Positions 23,596 through 35,700 of a DNA stretch of 64,000 nucleotides are shown in pieces. The DNA lies in assembly GCA_023375675.1 (NCBI GenBank), contig JALQBC010000006.1, positions 558,001-622,000 of the forward strand, written 5' to 3'. A program made the position numbers and the translations under genes. The stretch is from Cytospora piceicola. Its lineage: Eukaryota; Ascomycota; Sordariomycetes; Diaporthales; Cytosporaceae. Every line of letters starts with the position of its first letter. Positions within the stretch are counted from its first letter, which is position 1. The notes beneath the pieces are model-generated. The model did no database searches. It was not told the origin of the DNA and saw only the letters and a program-made list of their open reading frames with translations.

Positions 23596-26025
23596 ATGCC
23601 TCTCCTTAAACCCATAAACCGTTCCAAATCCCCCGACAACTCCCTTCTCTCCGTCCACAGCTACGATCCCGATGCCTCATCCATGGACCGCAGCGACCAG
23701 GACAGCGACTCCGAAGATGACGAGCGCCTGGCCCGCGCCCGCAACAGCCGAGAGCTGCGAGCACACGACCGAATCGTACTGCTGGAGGAAGAGGAGATGG
23801 ACCAGCTGGTGACCGAGGCACGCAAACGCCAGGAGCGCGAGCGCGACCGGAGAGGGTCATCCAGTCAGCGCCGAGGCTCGAACTTGTCATTACCGATACC
23901 GATGCGACTATTCTCCAAGACACGAGGCGAAGACGGCCGATCCAGGAGTCCGGCTGACAAGGCCGCGATAGAGGAAGAGTCAATGGAAGCTCTCGGGGCC
24001 GAGATAAGGAGGCAGAGACGGCAAAAGAGGAGGGAGAAGAAGGAGAGGCTGATGGATAGGGCCCAAGACGGAGAAGACGGAGAGCTGATGTACGAGATGG
24101 AGGAGGGCCACATGAAAGAGGGCAGCTCGACCGGAAGCAGCGACCGCGAGGATAGCGACGAGCTCGACCGGCGAGGCCTCTTGCACCTAGCGGGTGTTAC
24201 AAAACAGCGAAGAAAGGACCGTCGAAGATGGATCTTGATATATGCGAGCATCGCAGCCGCTTTTGCAGCATTGGCCCTCCTGGCATGGAGGTTGTCTATC
24301 AAGCACACGGAGAGGTTTGAACCGCAGGCTCTGGTCAGCAACGGCACCGCGCTGTTCGCACCTACTACCATCATAATAAGTCTTGATGGGTTCAGGGCAG
24401 ATTTTCTGCAGCGAGGGCTGACGCCAAGGCTGAACGCATTCATCAAAGAAGGCGTATCACCTTTATACATGAACCCATCATTCCCCAGTGTCACGTTCCC
24501 GAACCATTTCACTCTGGCCTCGGGCCTGTATCCGGAAGCACATGGTGTGGTCGGTAACAGTTTTTGGGACCCGGAGCTACAGGAGGAATTTTATTATACC
24601 GATACCAACGTCTCGATGCAGTCAAAATGGTGGAATGGCGAGCCCTTCTGGGTCACCGCAGAGAAGCATGGCCTTAGGAGCGCCGTACACATGTGGCCGG
24701 GCAGTGAGGCACATATTGGTGGTGGCGTTGAACCTGCATTCATCGACGCATACAATGGTCAGGAGAAGCTGTCAAGAAAAGTTGCAAGAGTCTTGGAATT
24801 CCTCGATCTGCCGGGCGCGGAGGATCCTGAGATCACCGCAGCCGAGATGAGGCCGCAGCTCATTGCGGCGTATGTACCAAACGTGGATGCTGATGGGCAC
24901 AGATTCGGCCCCAATAGCACGGAGATCTATGCCACAATCTTGAGTGTGGACCAGATGCTTGACGGCATCTTCCTAGGCCTGAAGGCGAGGAACCTGACAG
25001 ATATTGTTAATGTTATCGTGGTGTCGGATCACGGTATGGCCACGACCGACATCTCCCGAATGATCCAGATGGATGATCTGGTCGATCTCAGCAAGGTCGA
25101 CCACATCGACGGCTGGCCCCTCGTCGGTCTTCGACCAAAGAGCCCGGTGGATTTGCAGGACATGTACGAAGGGCTGTCTGAGAAGGCCAGGACGAACCCC
25201 AACTTCGACGTCTACCTACGCGACGTGAACATGCCCGAGAGATATCACTTCACGAAGAACGACCGCATCGCACCGCTTTGGATCATCCCTAAGACAGGCT
25301 GGGCAATCGTGACGAGGGAAGAGTTTGACATCGCAGAGGCGGAAGCAAACAACCTCGTCTACCACCCTCGAGGCTTACATGGGTATGATCATCAAGATCC
25401 GCTCATGCGAGCAATCTTCATCGCTCGAGGCCCTGCTTTCCCACACACGCCTGGGAGCAAACTTGAGCCCTTCCAGAACATCGAGGTGTACAACATATTG
25501 TGCGACTCCCTCGGCCTTGAACCGTCACCTAACAACGGCACACTCCGCCTGCCCTTGAAACCGGTCGGCATACACGAGGAAGTACCGGCCATTGAGGTGC
25601 CGTCTGATCCGGTCACCAGCTATAGCATCACGCCATCAGCCGCGGAAGTGGCTACTCCATCAAGCACGGCAGCGGCCACGCCGTTGAGCACGGAAGCAGC
25701 CGTGCCATCGCCCACTGAGGCAGCCATGCCATCGCCCACGGAAACAGTGTTGACCACGGCATCACCGGCCCCCATTTCCCAGGCAGTTGGTGTTGACCCT
25801 GTCGCAACGGGAGAGGTTTCCGCCCCTGTCGGGGTCGATGTCCCCGATACATCGGAAGAGAAGGGAGACAAAGACAAGCACGTTCTTGGTAATCTTGGTG
25901 ATTCGGCGAAGGGTGTTTGGAAGTGGACCACGGATGAATTCGGGAAGGCGTGGGGCTGGACGTCCGAAAAGGCTGGCAAGGCTTGGGAGAAGATACATGG
26001 AGGAGACGGGAGTAAAGAGGGTTAG
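23596..26025 (+). CDS. Type II membrane nucleotide pyrophosphatase/phosphodiesterase (ENPP-like), 809 aa
   Basis: The family hydrolyses nucleotide pyrophosphate and phosphodiester bonds with two zinc ions, in the vacuole or cell-surface lumen. Residues 1-210 are cytosolic and highly charged. One membrane segment lies at about 212-235 (WILIYASIAAAFAALALLAW). The catalytic domain follows: IISLDGFRADF near 262 (metal-binding Asp), SVTFPNHFTL near 297 (Thr nucleophile), DADGHRFGPNS near 431, VSDHGM near 476 and HGYDH near 594. All metal ligands are present. The C-terminal tail is Ser/Thr/Pro-rich with a decamer-like repeat (TEAAVPSPTEAAMPSPTE). I chose ATG 23596 (MPLLKPINRSK); the frame extends upstream only with a non-ATG start. 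It is intronless and convergent with the next gene, about 100 bases apart. Confidence 0.92.
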   Translation: MPLLKPINRSKSPDNSLLSVHSYDPDASSMDRSDQDSDSEDDERLARARNSRELRAHDRIVLLEEEEMDQLVTEARKRQERERDRRGSSSQRRGSNLSLPIPMRLFSKTRGEDGRSRSPADKAAIEEESMEALGAEIRRQRRQKRREKKERLMDRAQDGEDGELMYEMEEGHMKEGSSTGSSDREDSDELDRRGLLHLAGVTKQRRKDRRRWILIYASIAAAFAALALLAWRLSIKHTERFEPQALVSNGTALFAPTTIIISLDGFRADFLQRGLTPRLNAFIKEGVSPLYMNPSFPSVTFPNHFTLASGLYPEAHGVVGNSFWDPELQEEFYYTDTNVSMQSKWWNGEPFWVTAEKHGLRSAVHMWPGSEAHIGGGVEPAFIDAYNGQEKLSRKVARVLEFLDLPGAEDPEITAAEMRPQLIAAYVPNVDADGHRFGPNSTEIYATILSVDQMLDGIFLGLKARNLTDIVNVIVVSDHGMATTDISRMIQMDDLVDLSKVDHIDGWPLVGLRPKSPVDLQDMYEGLSEKARTNPNFDVYLRDVNMPERYHFTKNDRIAPLWIIPKTGWAIVTREEFDIAEAEANNLVYHPRGLHGYDHQDPLMRAIFIARGPAFPHTPGSKLEPFQNIEVYNILCDSLGLEPSPNNGTLRLPLKPVGIHEEVPAIEVPSDPVTSYSITPSAAEVATPSSTAAATPLSTEAAVPSPTEAAMPSPTETVLTTASPAPISQAVGVDPVATGEVSAPVGVDVPDTSEEKGDKDKHVLGNLGDSAKGVWKWTTDEFGKAWGWTSEKAGKAWEKIHGGDGSKEG

Positions 26026-26127
26026 AGTAGCTAAGTTACTGCTGCCAGCATTTGTTATTTCAACTTAATACCCAGCATATGTCTACCGCTATAAGATAAT
26101 AGGCCCTGAGTCTGAGTGTCTACTAAA

Positions 26128-26819
26128 TCACTTCACCGCCTGAGCCTTTCGCTTGAAGATATCAGGCTTGAAATACAAATGATACCTCTCCAGCAGGAGC
26201 TCTCCGTCCTTCAGCTCGTTACTCGCCGGGTCTCCGGCCCATACATATGTCAGCCCATCCTCGATCGTGCGCCCATCCTCGACAGAGATCGGACACGTCG
26301 CCGGGGTGTATCGGTGTGTCTCATACCGTTGGATCAAATCAATCTGACGCCTATTCTCTGCTTGCCAATACATGCCCTGGACCGTATCCTCGGCGGATCC
26401 GGGAACGAGGGTCGGGTAGACCCCCCACATCTTGAGCTTAAACCCCTTGATCGAGGCCTAGTGCAGCTGTGGCTCGGCAGCAGATGTCTCTGCGATTACC
26501 TGGACTACATCAGGGTCCATGAGGATCCGTAGAAGAAGAAGTCTGGGGGCTTGGACGACGCATCTGCTTCTGGGTCGGCTCGCCGGTGAAGGCGCATCAC
26601 GGAGTCCATGTAGGCCGTGTTGTTTCGAAGCATCTCAAGCATGGACTCTTTGTGAGCTTCGAACGCCCTTTCGTCATGGGGCGGTTGGTCTGACCCGGCC
26701 GTGGCTTCGTCCGGCTTGTCGCGCGTGTCTTGGTTCATGCCTGCGGGTGTTTGGGTGGGCGCTCGCTTCCTTGGGATCAGCGAAGGAGGGCTTGAGAAGT
26801 TGTATGTGGTGAAGGTCAC
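26128..26819 (-). pseudogene. Gamma-glutamylcyclotransferase/AIG2-like gene broken by a frameshift and a stop
   Basis: The intact family binds gamma-glutamyl substrates in a BtrG/AIG2 fold. The N-terminal part (26819 down) reads MTFTTYNFSSPPSLIPRKR and reaches the conserved FFFYGS motif. At 26521-26523 the frame is lost: GGATCC is followed directly by TCATGG, and one missing base would give the expected GSLMDPD reading. In that second frame the sequence runs VVQVIAETSAAEPQLH, then meets TAG at 26458-26460. It then resumes as ASIKGFKLKMWGVYPTLVPG through ENRRQIDLIQRYETHRY and ends at 26128. A 42-nt GTAATC...CACTAG excision would remove the stop in frame, but it would also delete residues normally present and would not cure the frameshift. 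Two independent lesions argue for a recent pseudogene. Confidence 0.72.
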
Positions 26820-28134
26820 GAATTAAAGGTCACGAATATATCTTGAAGTTCTTGAGGGGATGTGGAGCGCAGTCGTTGTTCATGCATACCAACAATTTCG
26901 ATCCAAAGAGGCTCAGAGTGGCTGTGTCATAGTTGCCTGTTGCCCTTGTTGTCCCATCCATTCGACTATCTACTGTGTATATACCATCTCTATCCTCTCG
27001 AAAAGGTGCCGGGGTACTTTGCGCATATATGCTTGTCGATGGTATATTTCATGAACTTACTTGGTAGGTCTACTGTCCGGCGGTTGTGGTTGCGTTTGGG
27101 AGCATCCCTCGTTGTACTATCTTCCGCATCGCCTGAGGCCCTTTGAAATCAATATCTGACCAACACAGGCCCAATGTTTGCCAAGGAGGGGGGGAGGGGT
27201 TTCCTGAGTTTCATTGGACTCTTTGTTGGACTACGCTTGCATCTACGGATGGTCAGATTAATGATGGTCAGTCAGGCTTGGAGGCTTGACCGTGCACATA
27301 AAGATGAACCGCCTCGGCTAATACTAACTTAAGTACCTAGGTAAGTATATACTTAGGTACCTAAGGTAGATTTTGATAGTAGTTTCTGATAGTGTGATAT
27401 ATTTGGGGATGTACCGAGGTACTTACCGAAGCTTCCCCGGGGTTTTAAAGTGGTGAATATGAATATGAGGAAGGCACAAAGAGATCATCCCTGTTCCCTC
27501 CTCCTCCCCCCCCCCCCCCAAGTGCCAGTTGCCCCCCTGTGCCCCCCCCTGCCGCCCCCATCAGATCCACTATAAAGTGGCGGCACCTGCTGCAAACCCT
27601 TGACGCGTGAACGCGTGCCTGCCCAGAAAGTGAATTGGGTGGGATACGCAGTTGCCATTACCATTACCGATGCAGATGATAACTTCAACCATTTGACTTG
27701 GTCATCTTCCTTTTCCTTTCCATCTTCAACACCCGCCACTGACAACCTTGTCCATCTCCCCATCTGAAAGGTTGATGTTTGTATTACCGGCAACTGGCGA
27801 CTCGAAAATTCGTATCCCGCCCGTCAGCTTGGCAGTCTAGTTGTCTTACACGGGGCGGCCGGGCTACTGCCACTCTTAGCCGTCAACGACTTCAAGGCAG
27901 AAAAGGCGACCGTCGGAGCACTGCAGCCCAATCTGCCACATACGTATGTACGACACTACGACACTCGGAGCGTTGCATAAGACCACTCAGGTATGTAGGT
28001 GTTTTTCGTTCGAGGCTCTGGCCTAGTTTCATTGGGTTGGCCAAGAGTACCTGACGCCCCGTCTTACTATAGTACCAAAGTTCCGCCAGCGCATGGGCTG
28101 AAGGCAGCCTTGTGTGTACTGATCGGTCCACAAA
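26820..28134. other. Intergenic region with C-homopolymer and palindromic TACCTAGGTA motifs
   Basis: No coding region is supported. Palindromic TAAGTACCTAGGTAAG and ACTTAGGTACCTAAGG motifs lie at 27330-27366. Near 27508-27522 there is a run of about 14 C followed by further C runs. The last 400 bases should be the promoter of the SNF2 gene. Confidence 0.5.
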
Positions 28135-31100
28135 ATGTCTTCCAGCGCTGCTGATGCGGGAGCCTCTCCTCTCGACTTGGACGAGCTTCGAGACGATCTG
28201 GCTATTCATCAGACCATCCTTGCCTCCATTCAAGAGGGGCCCCACGATAGCAGTACAGCCGAACAAATCGCCGAGGCAAAGAAGGAGATCGCAAGAATCC
28301 AGAGGGACCTCAACAAAGCTCGCGGCCACACCCAAGCGCCGAAGAGGACCACAAACTCCAACGGCAATATGAATTCCTGGCACCAGCCAGATCCTTATGT
28401 TGGTCATGGGTACTTCCTCAACTCTGGCAACCACACGCCAGCCAGCCTGTCGACATCAGCCACCTCGTCCACTGGTCCCGCCAAGCGGAAGCATCCATTC
28501 GGCCCTCAATTTGACGAAGAGGACTCCTTTGGGCCCCGCGGAAAGTCTCGCAGAACAACGCCGAGTTCCTTCACGACTCCGCCCGTTGGAGACGACTTCT
28601 TTGGTGACGAGGATTCGATTATAGATCTGACTGGTGACGATGCCGATATAGAGCAGACCTTGGCGGAGCAAAAGGTGGCTTTTGCTCAACTTGAGCGGTT
28701 CAAGGAAGATGAGAGATTGGCCAGGTCTCTGCAGCAAAACATGCAGAACGGTGGCTCTTCCAACTCGGGGCCCGCCTCGCCCGCACCGAATGGGCCGAAT
28801 GGACCGAATGCCTTTGATAGGATCCTAGGTCGGCCATCTCAATCATCGCAGGGCCAGTCGTCACAGGGGCAGCCATCTCATCACCTACCATCCCAAGGAC
28901 AAGAGCAGTCGATCGGTCAGGATGACGGCTCTTATGCACGTGCTCCCAGCCAACCAAACAGATTCCCAATGCCTGGCTCTTTTGATTTCGGTGACGAAGA
29001 TTTGGATGGCTATGATTCATACACGTCTATACCTATTCGACCATACGGTGCGTCGGCTATGGGGTCTTCGACGACGGGAGCTCCGGTTGGACGTTCGTCC
29101 ACCATGGGTCTTTATCCCATGATCACACCTGGTATGGACTTCGCATCAAATATGCCAGCAGCAGACCTAGCACGGCAAGCCGCTCTTGCTCGCCAGCAAG
29201 GCTACGATCCTTCTGGCGGATATGGTACCGGTATCAACTCCACCTCTGCCCACGGGTTCGCATCCTATGCGAGCGAGAGCTCCCCCATGGCGTCGCTCCA
29301 TAACCGACCGGGAATGTTGAGTTCTGGTGCGTATGCTCCGTTGCAGAATTGGGACTTTAACAATGCTCTCCTGTCATCCACGGCAAGCCCGGCTCCCCAT
29401 GGCGGATATCTGGGACATATCATCAACCAGACCAACCAGATTGACTGGGACAACGGCTTGGATGCTGAGGGCAACCCGATCAGTGACCGCCTTAGAAACT
29501 TCGCAGAGGACCTGTACGACGACCCTAGGAAGACGGCGGAGGAAATCAAGGACCTGTTGGCGAACATCCGACCTGATGAGGATATCCCAGAGGAGGATAG
29601 GGTCGGTACACCGGAGGCGCTTAGGTACCCCTTGTATCCTCATCAACAACTTGCCCTCCAGTGGATGATGAACACTGAGAAGGGAAAGAACAAGAGCGGC
29701 ATTCTCGCCGACGACAGTAAGTGACTATCCAGAGCCATCACTGTCATTTGCTTTCGATGACATCTCTCATCTTCCGTCTCATCTTCCATTTCATGCGGCC
29801 CCCCAACCCCAAGTCGGATCTCCTGCTCCTTCCAACAATACACTTACTAACTCGTTATAAAGTGGGTCTTGGCAAGACTATCTCAACTCTGGCATTGATG
29901 GTGAACCGTCCAGCGTCCGATAGGCTCAAGACGAACCTCATCGTGGGACCTGTGTCTCTCATTAAGCAATGGGAGACCGAGATAAGGAAGAAGATCAAGC
30001 CTGGCAGCCGGCTGAGCCTCCTGCTTTTGCACAACACGGCGACCAAATATAAATACGAGGACCTTCGCAACTACGATGTGGTTGTAACATCGTATGGAAA
30101 AGTGGGCGCGGAGCAGAAACGCTACGAAAGGTGGATTGAACACCATCCTGGCGCCAACGCGGAGCAAGATGCAGGTCTGGCGAAGAGCTGTCCATTGCTG
30201 CACCCCAAGAGCAAATTCTACCGGGTGATCCTCGATGAGGCCCAGTGCATCAAGAACGTCGACACCCTGCAGGCAAGAGGAGCGTGCAACCTGAAGGCGA
30301 CCCACCGCTGGTGTCTGACGGGAACGCCGATGATGAATGGGATTCACGAGCTCTATTCTCTGATCAAATTCCTCAAGATTGCACCTTACCATAACAAGAA
30401 GGAGTTTACAAAGACTTTTGGCAGCTTGACTCCAAAGTCCAACCGAAGTCGCACCGCTGGAGAATACACGAAGTCGAGAGCCATGGACGCTCTTCGCATT
30501 CTGCTGAAGGCCATCATGCTTCGCAGAATGAAGACGTCCACGCTCGATGGCAAGCCACTTGTGATACTCCCACCGAAGACGGAGGAAGTGTCACACGTCG
30601 AATTCTCGGACGATGAGCGAGATTTCTACAAAACTCTGGAGGCAAGGACCAGCATTACCTTCAACAAGTACCTGCGCGCTGGCACCGTTGGCAAGAACTA
30701 CTCTAACATTCTGGTCTTGCTCCTTCGCCTCCGTCAGGCTTGCTGCCACCCGCATCTGAACTTGGACGTCGAGTACGTTGGCAACAGCGAAATCTCCGAA
30801 CAGGATATGAATGCACTAGCAAAGACACTGGCTCCCGATGTGGTGGTTCGGCTGAAGGCACAAAACGAAGAGGGCTTCAAGTGCCCTATTTGTTTCGATG
30901 CGGTTATTGATCCAACTATTGTACTTCCTTGCGGTCACAATACCTGCGCAGAGTGTTTTACAACACTTGCAGAGAGGGTTTCCGATAACAATCTCCGAGC
31001 TGGCAATGAGGTCAGTGGTGGTTTCAGGTGCCCAGAGTGTCGCGGCCCTGTCGACCCCAAGCGGGTGATCAACCTGACCGCCTTCAAGGAAGTGTATATG

Positions 31101-32036
31101 CCCGAGCCGGGAGCTGTCAAGGAGGATGAGATCGAAACTGCCTCCGAGGCCAGTGACACAGAAGAGGACGATGACTCTTCATCGGAGTCTGATTCCGAGA
31201 CAGATGATGATGACATTGACCAAAAGGGAAACCTGAAGGACTTCATTGTCGATGACGAAGAGGAAGACGAAGCAGTGAAAGACGAAGGGGACAGCGATGA
31301 CGATAAGTTCGTTCCGCCGAAGGTTGCGAAGAAGGGCAAAGCGAAACGTAAGGCCAAGCGCGACGTCAAAGGCAAGGGCAAGGGCAAAGCAAAGAAGGAG
31401 GAGGTCAAGCCCCACCAGCTCAAGACCCTCCGCACCGAAGCCAAGAAGAACAAGACAGAGTACAAGCGTTACATGAAGTATCTGAAAAAGAACTGGCTGA
31501 CGTCGGCCAAGGTCTCGGAGTGCTGCCGGATCCTGCAAAGCATTCAAGAGAGCGGAGACAAGACCATTGTTTTCTCTCAGTTTACCTTCCTCCTCGATCT
31601 CCTCGAGATCCCTATCAAGTACGAGCTCGGCATCAAGTACTGCAGATACGACGGAGGAATGTCGCGCGCCCAGCGTGATACCGCCGCCCAGGACTTCCAG
31701 GACACGACCTCTCGCACCAAAGTCATGCTGGTGTCTCTGAAGGCGGGCAATGCCGGTCTCAACCTGACGTCGGCCAACCACGTCGTGATCATGGATCCCT
31801 TCTGGAACCCCTACATCGAGATGCAGGCAGTCGACCGAGCCCACCGTATCGGACAGCAGAAGCCCGTGCACGTCCACCGTCTCCTTGTCAAGGAGACAGT
31901 CGAGGACAGAATCACGGAGCTCCAGGAGGAAAAGCGCAAATTCGTCGACGCCGCTCTCGACGAAGGTGAGAGCAAGAGCCTGGGCAGGCTGTCGACCCGT
32001 GATCTACAGTTCCTATTCAACGGCGCCCGCGGCTAG
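28135..32036 (+). CDS. Uls1/Ris1-like SNF2 ATPase with RING finger and SUMO-interacting motif, 1251 aa
   Basis: Uls1-type proteins are DNA translocases with a RING-type ubiquitin ligase domain that act on SUMOylated chromatin proteins. Exons are 28135-29716 and 29863-32036. The intron (146 nt) splits the codon of the Met before GLGKT and has a perfect TACTAAC branch site. A SUMO-interacting motif IIDLTGDD lies near residue 162. Low-complexity Ser/Gln-rich sequence precedes the ATPase. Walker A is DDMGLGKTISTL at about 525-535, and the DEAH-like box is DEAQCIKN near 650. A C3HC4 RING (CPICFDAV...CGHNTCAECF...CPECRGP) lies between the two helicase lobes at about 867-920. An acidic/basic insert is at about 945-1040. 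The helicase C motifs are VFSQFTFLLDLLE near 1094 and VDRAHRIGQ near 1183. All motifs look intact; the gene ends 0.7 kb from the RIPped island. Confidence 0.9.
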
Positions 32037-32729
32037 ACGCCGGCTACTCAGGTGGCTTTTCATGCACAACTCTTATTGTGATTTTATTTTGGACGTTGTT
32101 TTATCTTCTTGAGATGCGGATGTATAGTCGATACCCTTGGCTGCATTACTGGCTTGCTTTGTCTGGGGAAAGTGAAGAGAGGCGTTGTACACCACGATTA
32201 TTCATGACGTCCTAATCAGGTAGACGGTATCTGCTTCACGGCACGGTGTAATGATCTGGGTCAGGTTCATGTCAGGGTGGCATGTTTGGCGGAAAAGAGG
32301 ATTATGTACATAACAAGACGGCTCAAGGCGACCTGGTCAGCCGTGGGTTCACGAACGGCGTTCGGGTACGAAGAGAGGAGAGCCGGAAGGGGCTCATTTT
32401 GCACTTATGCTACGATGGTACGATGTCGACGTATGTTCAGACTTGAAGGATTAGCTGGGAGACGAATGTAGCTTTTACACACGCGACAGGTCGGTCTGGC
32501 AGGAATATTGTCGAGTGATCCGAATTGCGGGATTGACTGTCCTCCAGGCGTGCTGTGCTGACATGCTATCTATCTATCTATCATCATGCCTTCACAAAGG
32601 TTTTGTAAATGTCGGACCGTCTTGGCTTGCAGACCGGCTTATCTCTCCCAACTGACTACGTCCTTAGATGTATTAACAAGAACGAGTGATAAGAGGCCTG
32701 GCTACATTACCGGACTCTATACTAGCTAA
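32037..32729. other. Flank between the SNF2 gene and the AT-rich island
   Basis: The base composition is normal here, unlike the following island. A short (CTAT)n run lies at about 32569-32582. No coding region is supported. CTAA at 32726-32729 directly precedes the left terminal inverted repeat. Confidence 0.55.
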
Positions 32730-32799
32730 GCCTACACTAACGCACACCAGGCGTACATTTAGTACTTTACTTTTAAAAGTTTACTCGGCGTATAAATAT
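32730..32799 (+). repeat. Left terminal inverted repeat (70 bp)
   Basis: It pairs with 57760-57829 read on the other strand. Nine of 70 positions differ, and eight of these are C/T; at seven of those the left copy carries the T, so this end was RIPped from about base 27 inward. The outer 26 bases are identical. Within it CACCAGGCGTA (intact in the right copy) occurs twice, 34 bases apart, as is common for transposase-binding sites. Confidence 0.88.
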
Positions 32800-35700
32800 T
32801 AGTATCTTAAATAGTAATAATCGGCGGTCGCTCGACTCGTATAGTACGATAACTTATACCTTATAAAAAAGTTTTTATACTTAGTAAAGATATCCCGGTA
32901 TATAAGTAATATATACACGAATTAATAAAAAAAACTATCGAGAAGTATAGTTTATAAGCGATATATACCGGGTATATACTTTATATATAAGAGATTTATT
33001 CTTAAGTAATATTATACCGTTTAAGATTAAGTATTTACTTTAATATATATAGTAAGTATATACTAAGTATATATACCTTTAAATATAAAGATAAATATTA
33101 TAAGAATCTTTATATATATATATATATTAAACGAGTTATTTACTTTATAGTTATTTAACTTTTTTAGTATATATATAGTATAAATAAAGATAATACTATC
33201 TTTACGCCTTTAATAAGGTTAGAAACTATAGCCTTTATTTATATTTTTTCGGATTTTTCTTTAATATATAGTTTTAAAGGCGAAAAAATAATTATTAAAA
33301 CTAAAGCTTTTCTAATTAAGTATATACTTAGTTACTTTAATAATAACGACTTAATACTAACCTCCGGCTAGCTATAACTACTAACCGCTGAAGAAATTAT
33401 TATTATATTAGCTTAGTATATAAACGATATATTCGAAAACGATAACTTAGTATTAACTTTTAGCTAGCTATAACCGTTAACCGCCGAAAAGATTATTATT
33501 ATATTAGCTTAATATATAAACGATATATTTAACGATAATAACTTATTCGAAAATAACTTAATATTAACCTTAAGCTAGCTATAACTTTTATTAAAAAACG
33601 AAATAGCTATATCTTTAAAATTATCTTCCGAAACTACCGAATAAAGACCTTAAAATAAAATTATTTAATTTTTAAAAGGTAGTATTAATAACCTTTTAAG
33701 TATAACTCTTAAAAAGAAGGTTTTATTATAGCTAAGTAAAGTATATATTCTTAATATATACTTATTATATATTTAATATATATTAACGTTTATAGTTTAC
33801 AATATCCGATTAAAAGCTAGAATTTAGTTTAGTAAAAGAAGAATTATCTTTAAAAGTCGGATATTTTAAGTTTATAAAGGTAATTATATATATATAATAT
33901 ACTTACTATATACTAATAGTATATTAAAAAGAAATTAAAAAATCGGGTATTCTAATTAATATTAACGGTTTTTACTATATTTTTATATTTAAAGTATAAA
34001 ACTATATAATTATACCGAATTTCTTAACTACTTCGAAAGATAGTATTTTATATCTTATCTATCTTATAAATAGGTTTTAAAACTCTTTAAGAATAATCTT
34101 ACTAAATTATCGGATAAAGGTATTTAAAAAGATTTAACGTTTAGTAAGTTTATATTCGATATATACTAAGTATATTTCGAAAATCTTTAAAACGTATATT
34201 AATAAAAATTAAATCTTATTTTATATAAAGACTTTTTTAAACTAATATAATAAGTTAAATCTGATATATATTAAATATATTCCGTATATTTAATTCTGAA
34301 TTTTATATATTATATATATATTAATATTATACTAGGTATAGAAATAAAAAAGGTACTTCTATATATTACTTTCGAATTAGTTACGCTAGTATACTATATT
34401 ATAAATTCTATTTAAAAGAGCTTTTAACATTATATTCAGAATATAATACGTTTAAACTTAAAGAGCTTTACTTTTATTGTGTTATAAGGTAAAGCTAACT
34501 GTTTAAACCGGCTGATTTTTATATCTGTCGTATAATTAAAACGTAAGTAATGTATATATTTAGTATATATATAATATATTAATCTATTTTTTAGGTTTTA
34601 CTAAATAACGAAAGAAGCCCTTTCTTCTAAATAGTATATTTTACCGTTTAACGAGATATATTATAATATAATCGCTATTATATCTATATTTAAACGAATA
34701 AAAGAGGTAAGGTATATTCTTTATATATACTTAGACTATACTAACTTTATAACTAGTTTTTCTTTTTAAGTTATATATAATCTAATAATACAGAACTATA
34801 GTATATTACTTATCCGATTAAACTAACCGTTTATTAAATCGATATTAACTATTTAACAGTATTAATAAATGTTATTAATATAAATCCGGATCGAAAATAT
34901 TACTTTTAAATAAAAGATATTATAATAAGAAGGAAATATTATAGTAAGTAGAGTTTTTATATACGCTTTATATATACTAACTATATACTAAGCTATAATT
35001 ACTCTTAAAGATAAGGTAAAGTGTTTAAAAACGATTATAATATACGATTCGATCTTTATATTTTAATAGAGCTTTATCGAATATTATTTTATATAATTCG
35101 AATATAAAGAGAGTATATATATCTACCTTTACTTTTAATATGTTTATTAAACGAGATAAAAGCAGAGATTATAAAGGCTATCGAAGGTTTAAATACAATA
35201 AAGTTAATAACGCGTATATATAGTATATACTTTATTTATACTTATTCTATACTAATTTCTATTAGGTTATTTTATTTTTAGCTTTATATATCGATAACTT
35301 TAAAGGAAATATAAAAAGGTAGAATTTTTACGTTAGATTTATATTATATTTAACTTAAAAGATTATATTATATAGTTAATTCGGCGAAGACGATTATTTA
35401 TTTACTCGGCTAGTTATTAAGTTATTAGTATATAAGAAAAGTATCTTTTTAACGTATATTTTAGATAAGTTAACTATATACTAGGCGTTATATAAGAGTA
35501 CGACTTTAAATATTAGAAAGAATTCGATAATATTTAAATTTATAAAATATTCTTTTTCGATAAAGAGTTTATAAAGGTATTAGTTATATACTACTTTCGT
35601 GTTATAGCGTTATAATAAAGGTATATAAAGCTTATATTCTAATTTAACTTTACGTTTAAAATAGTATATAGAACGTTAAACTTTTTTTTTATTTTTAGCT

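Noticed and set aside
35280..35690. Left-block coding remnant considered as a DUF3435 (Starship captain) recombinase
   Set aside because: After ignoring RIP-type stops I could not find the expected conserved Arg/His/Tyr context; the resemblance is too weak to claim.
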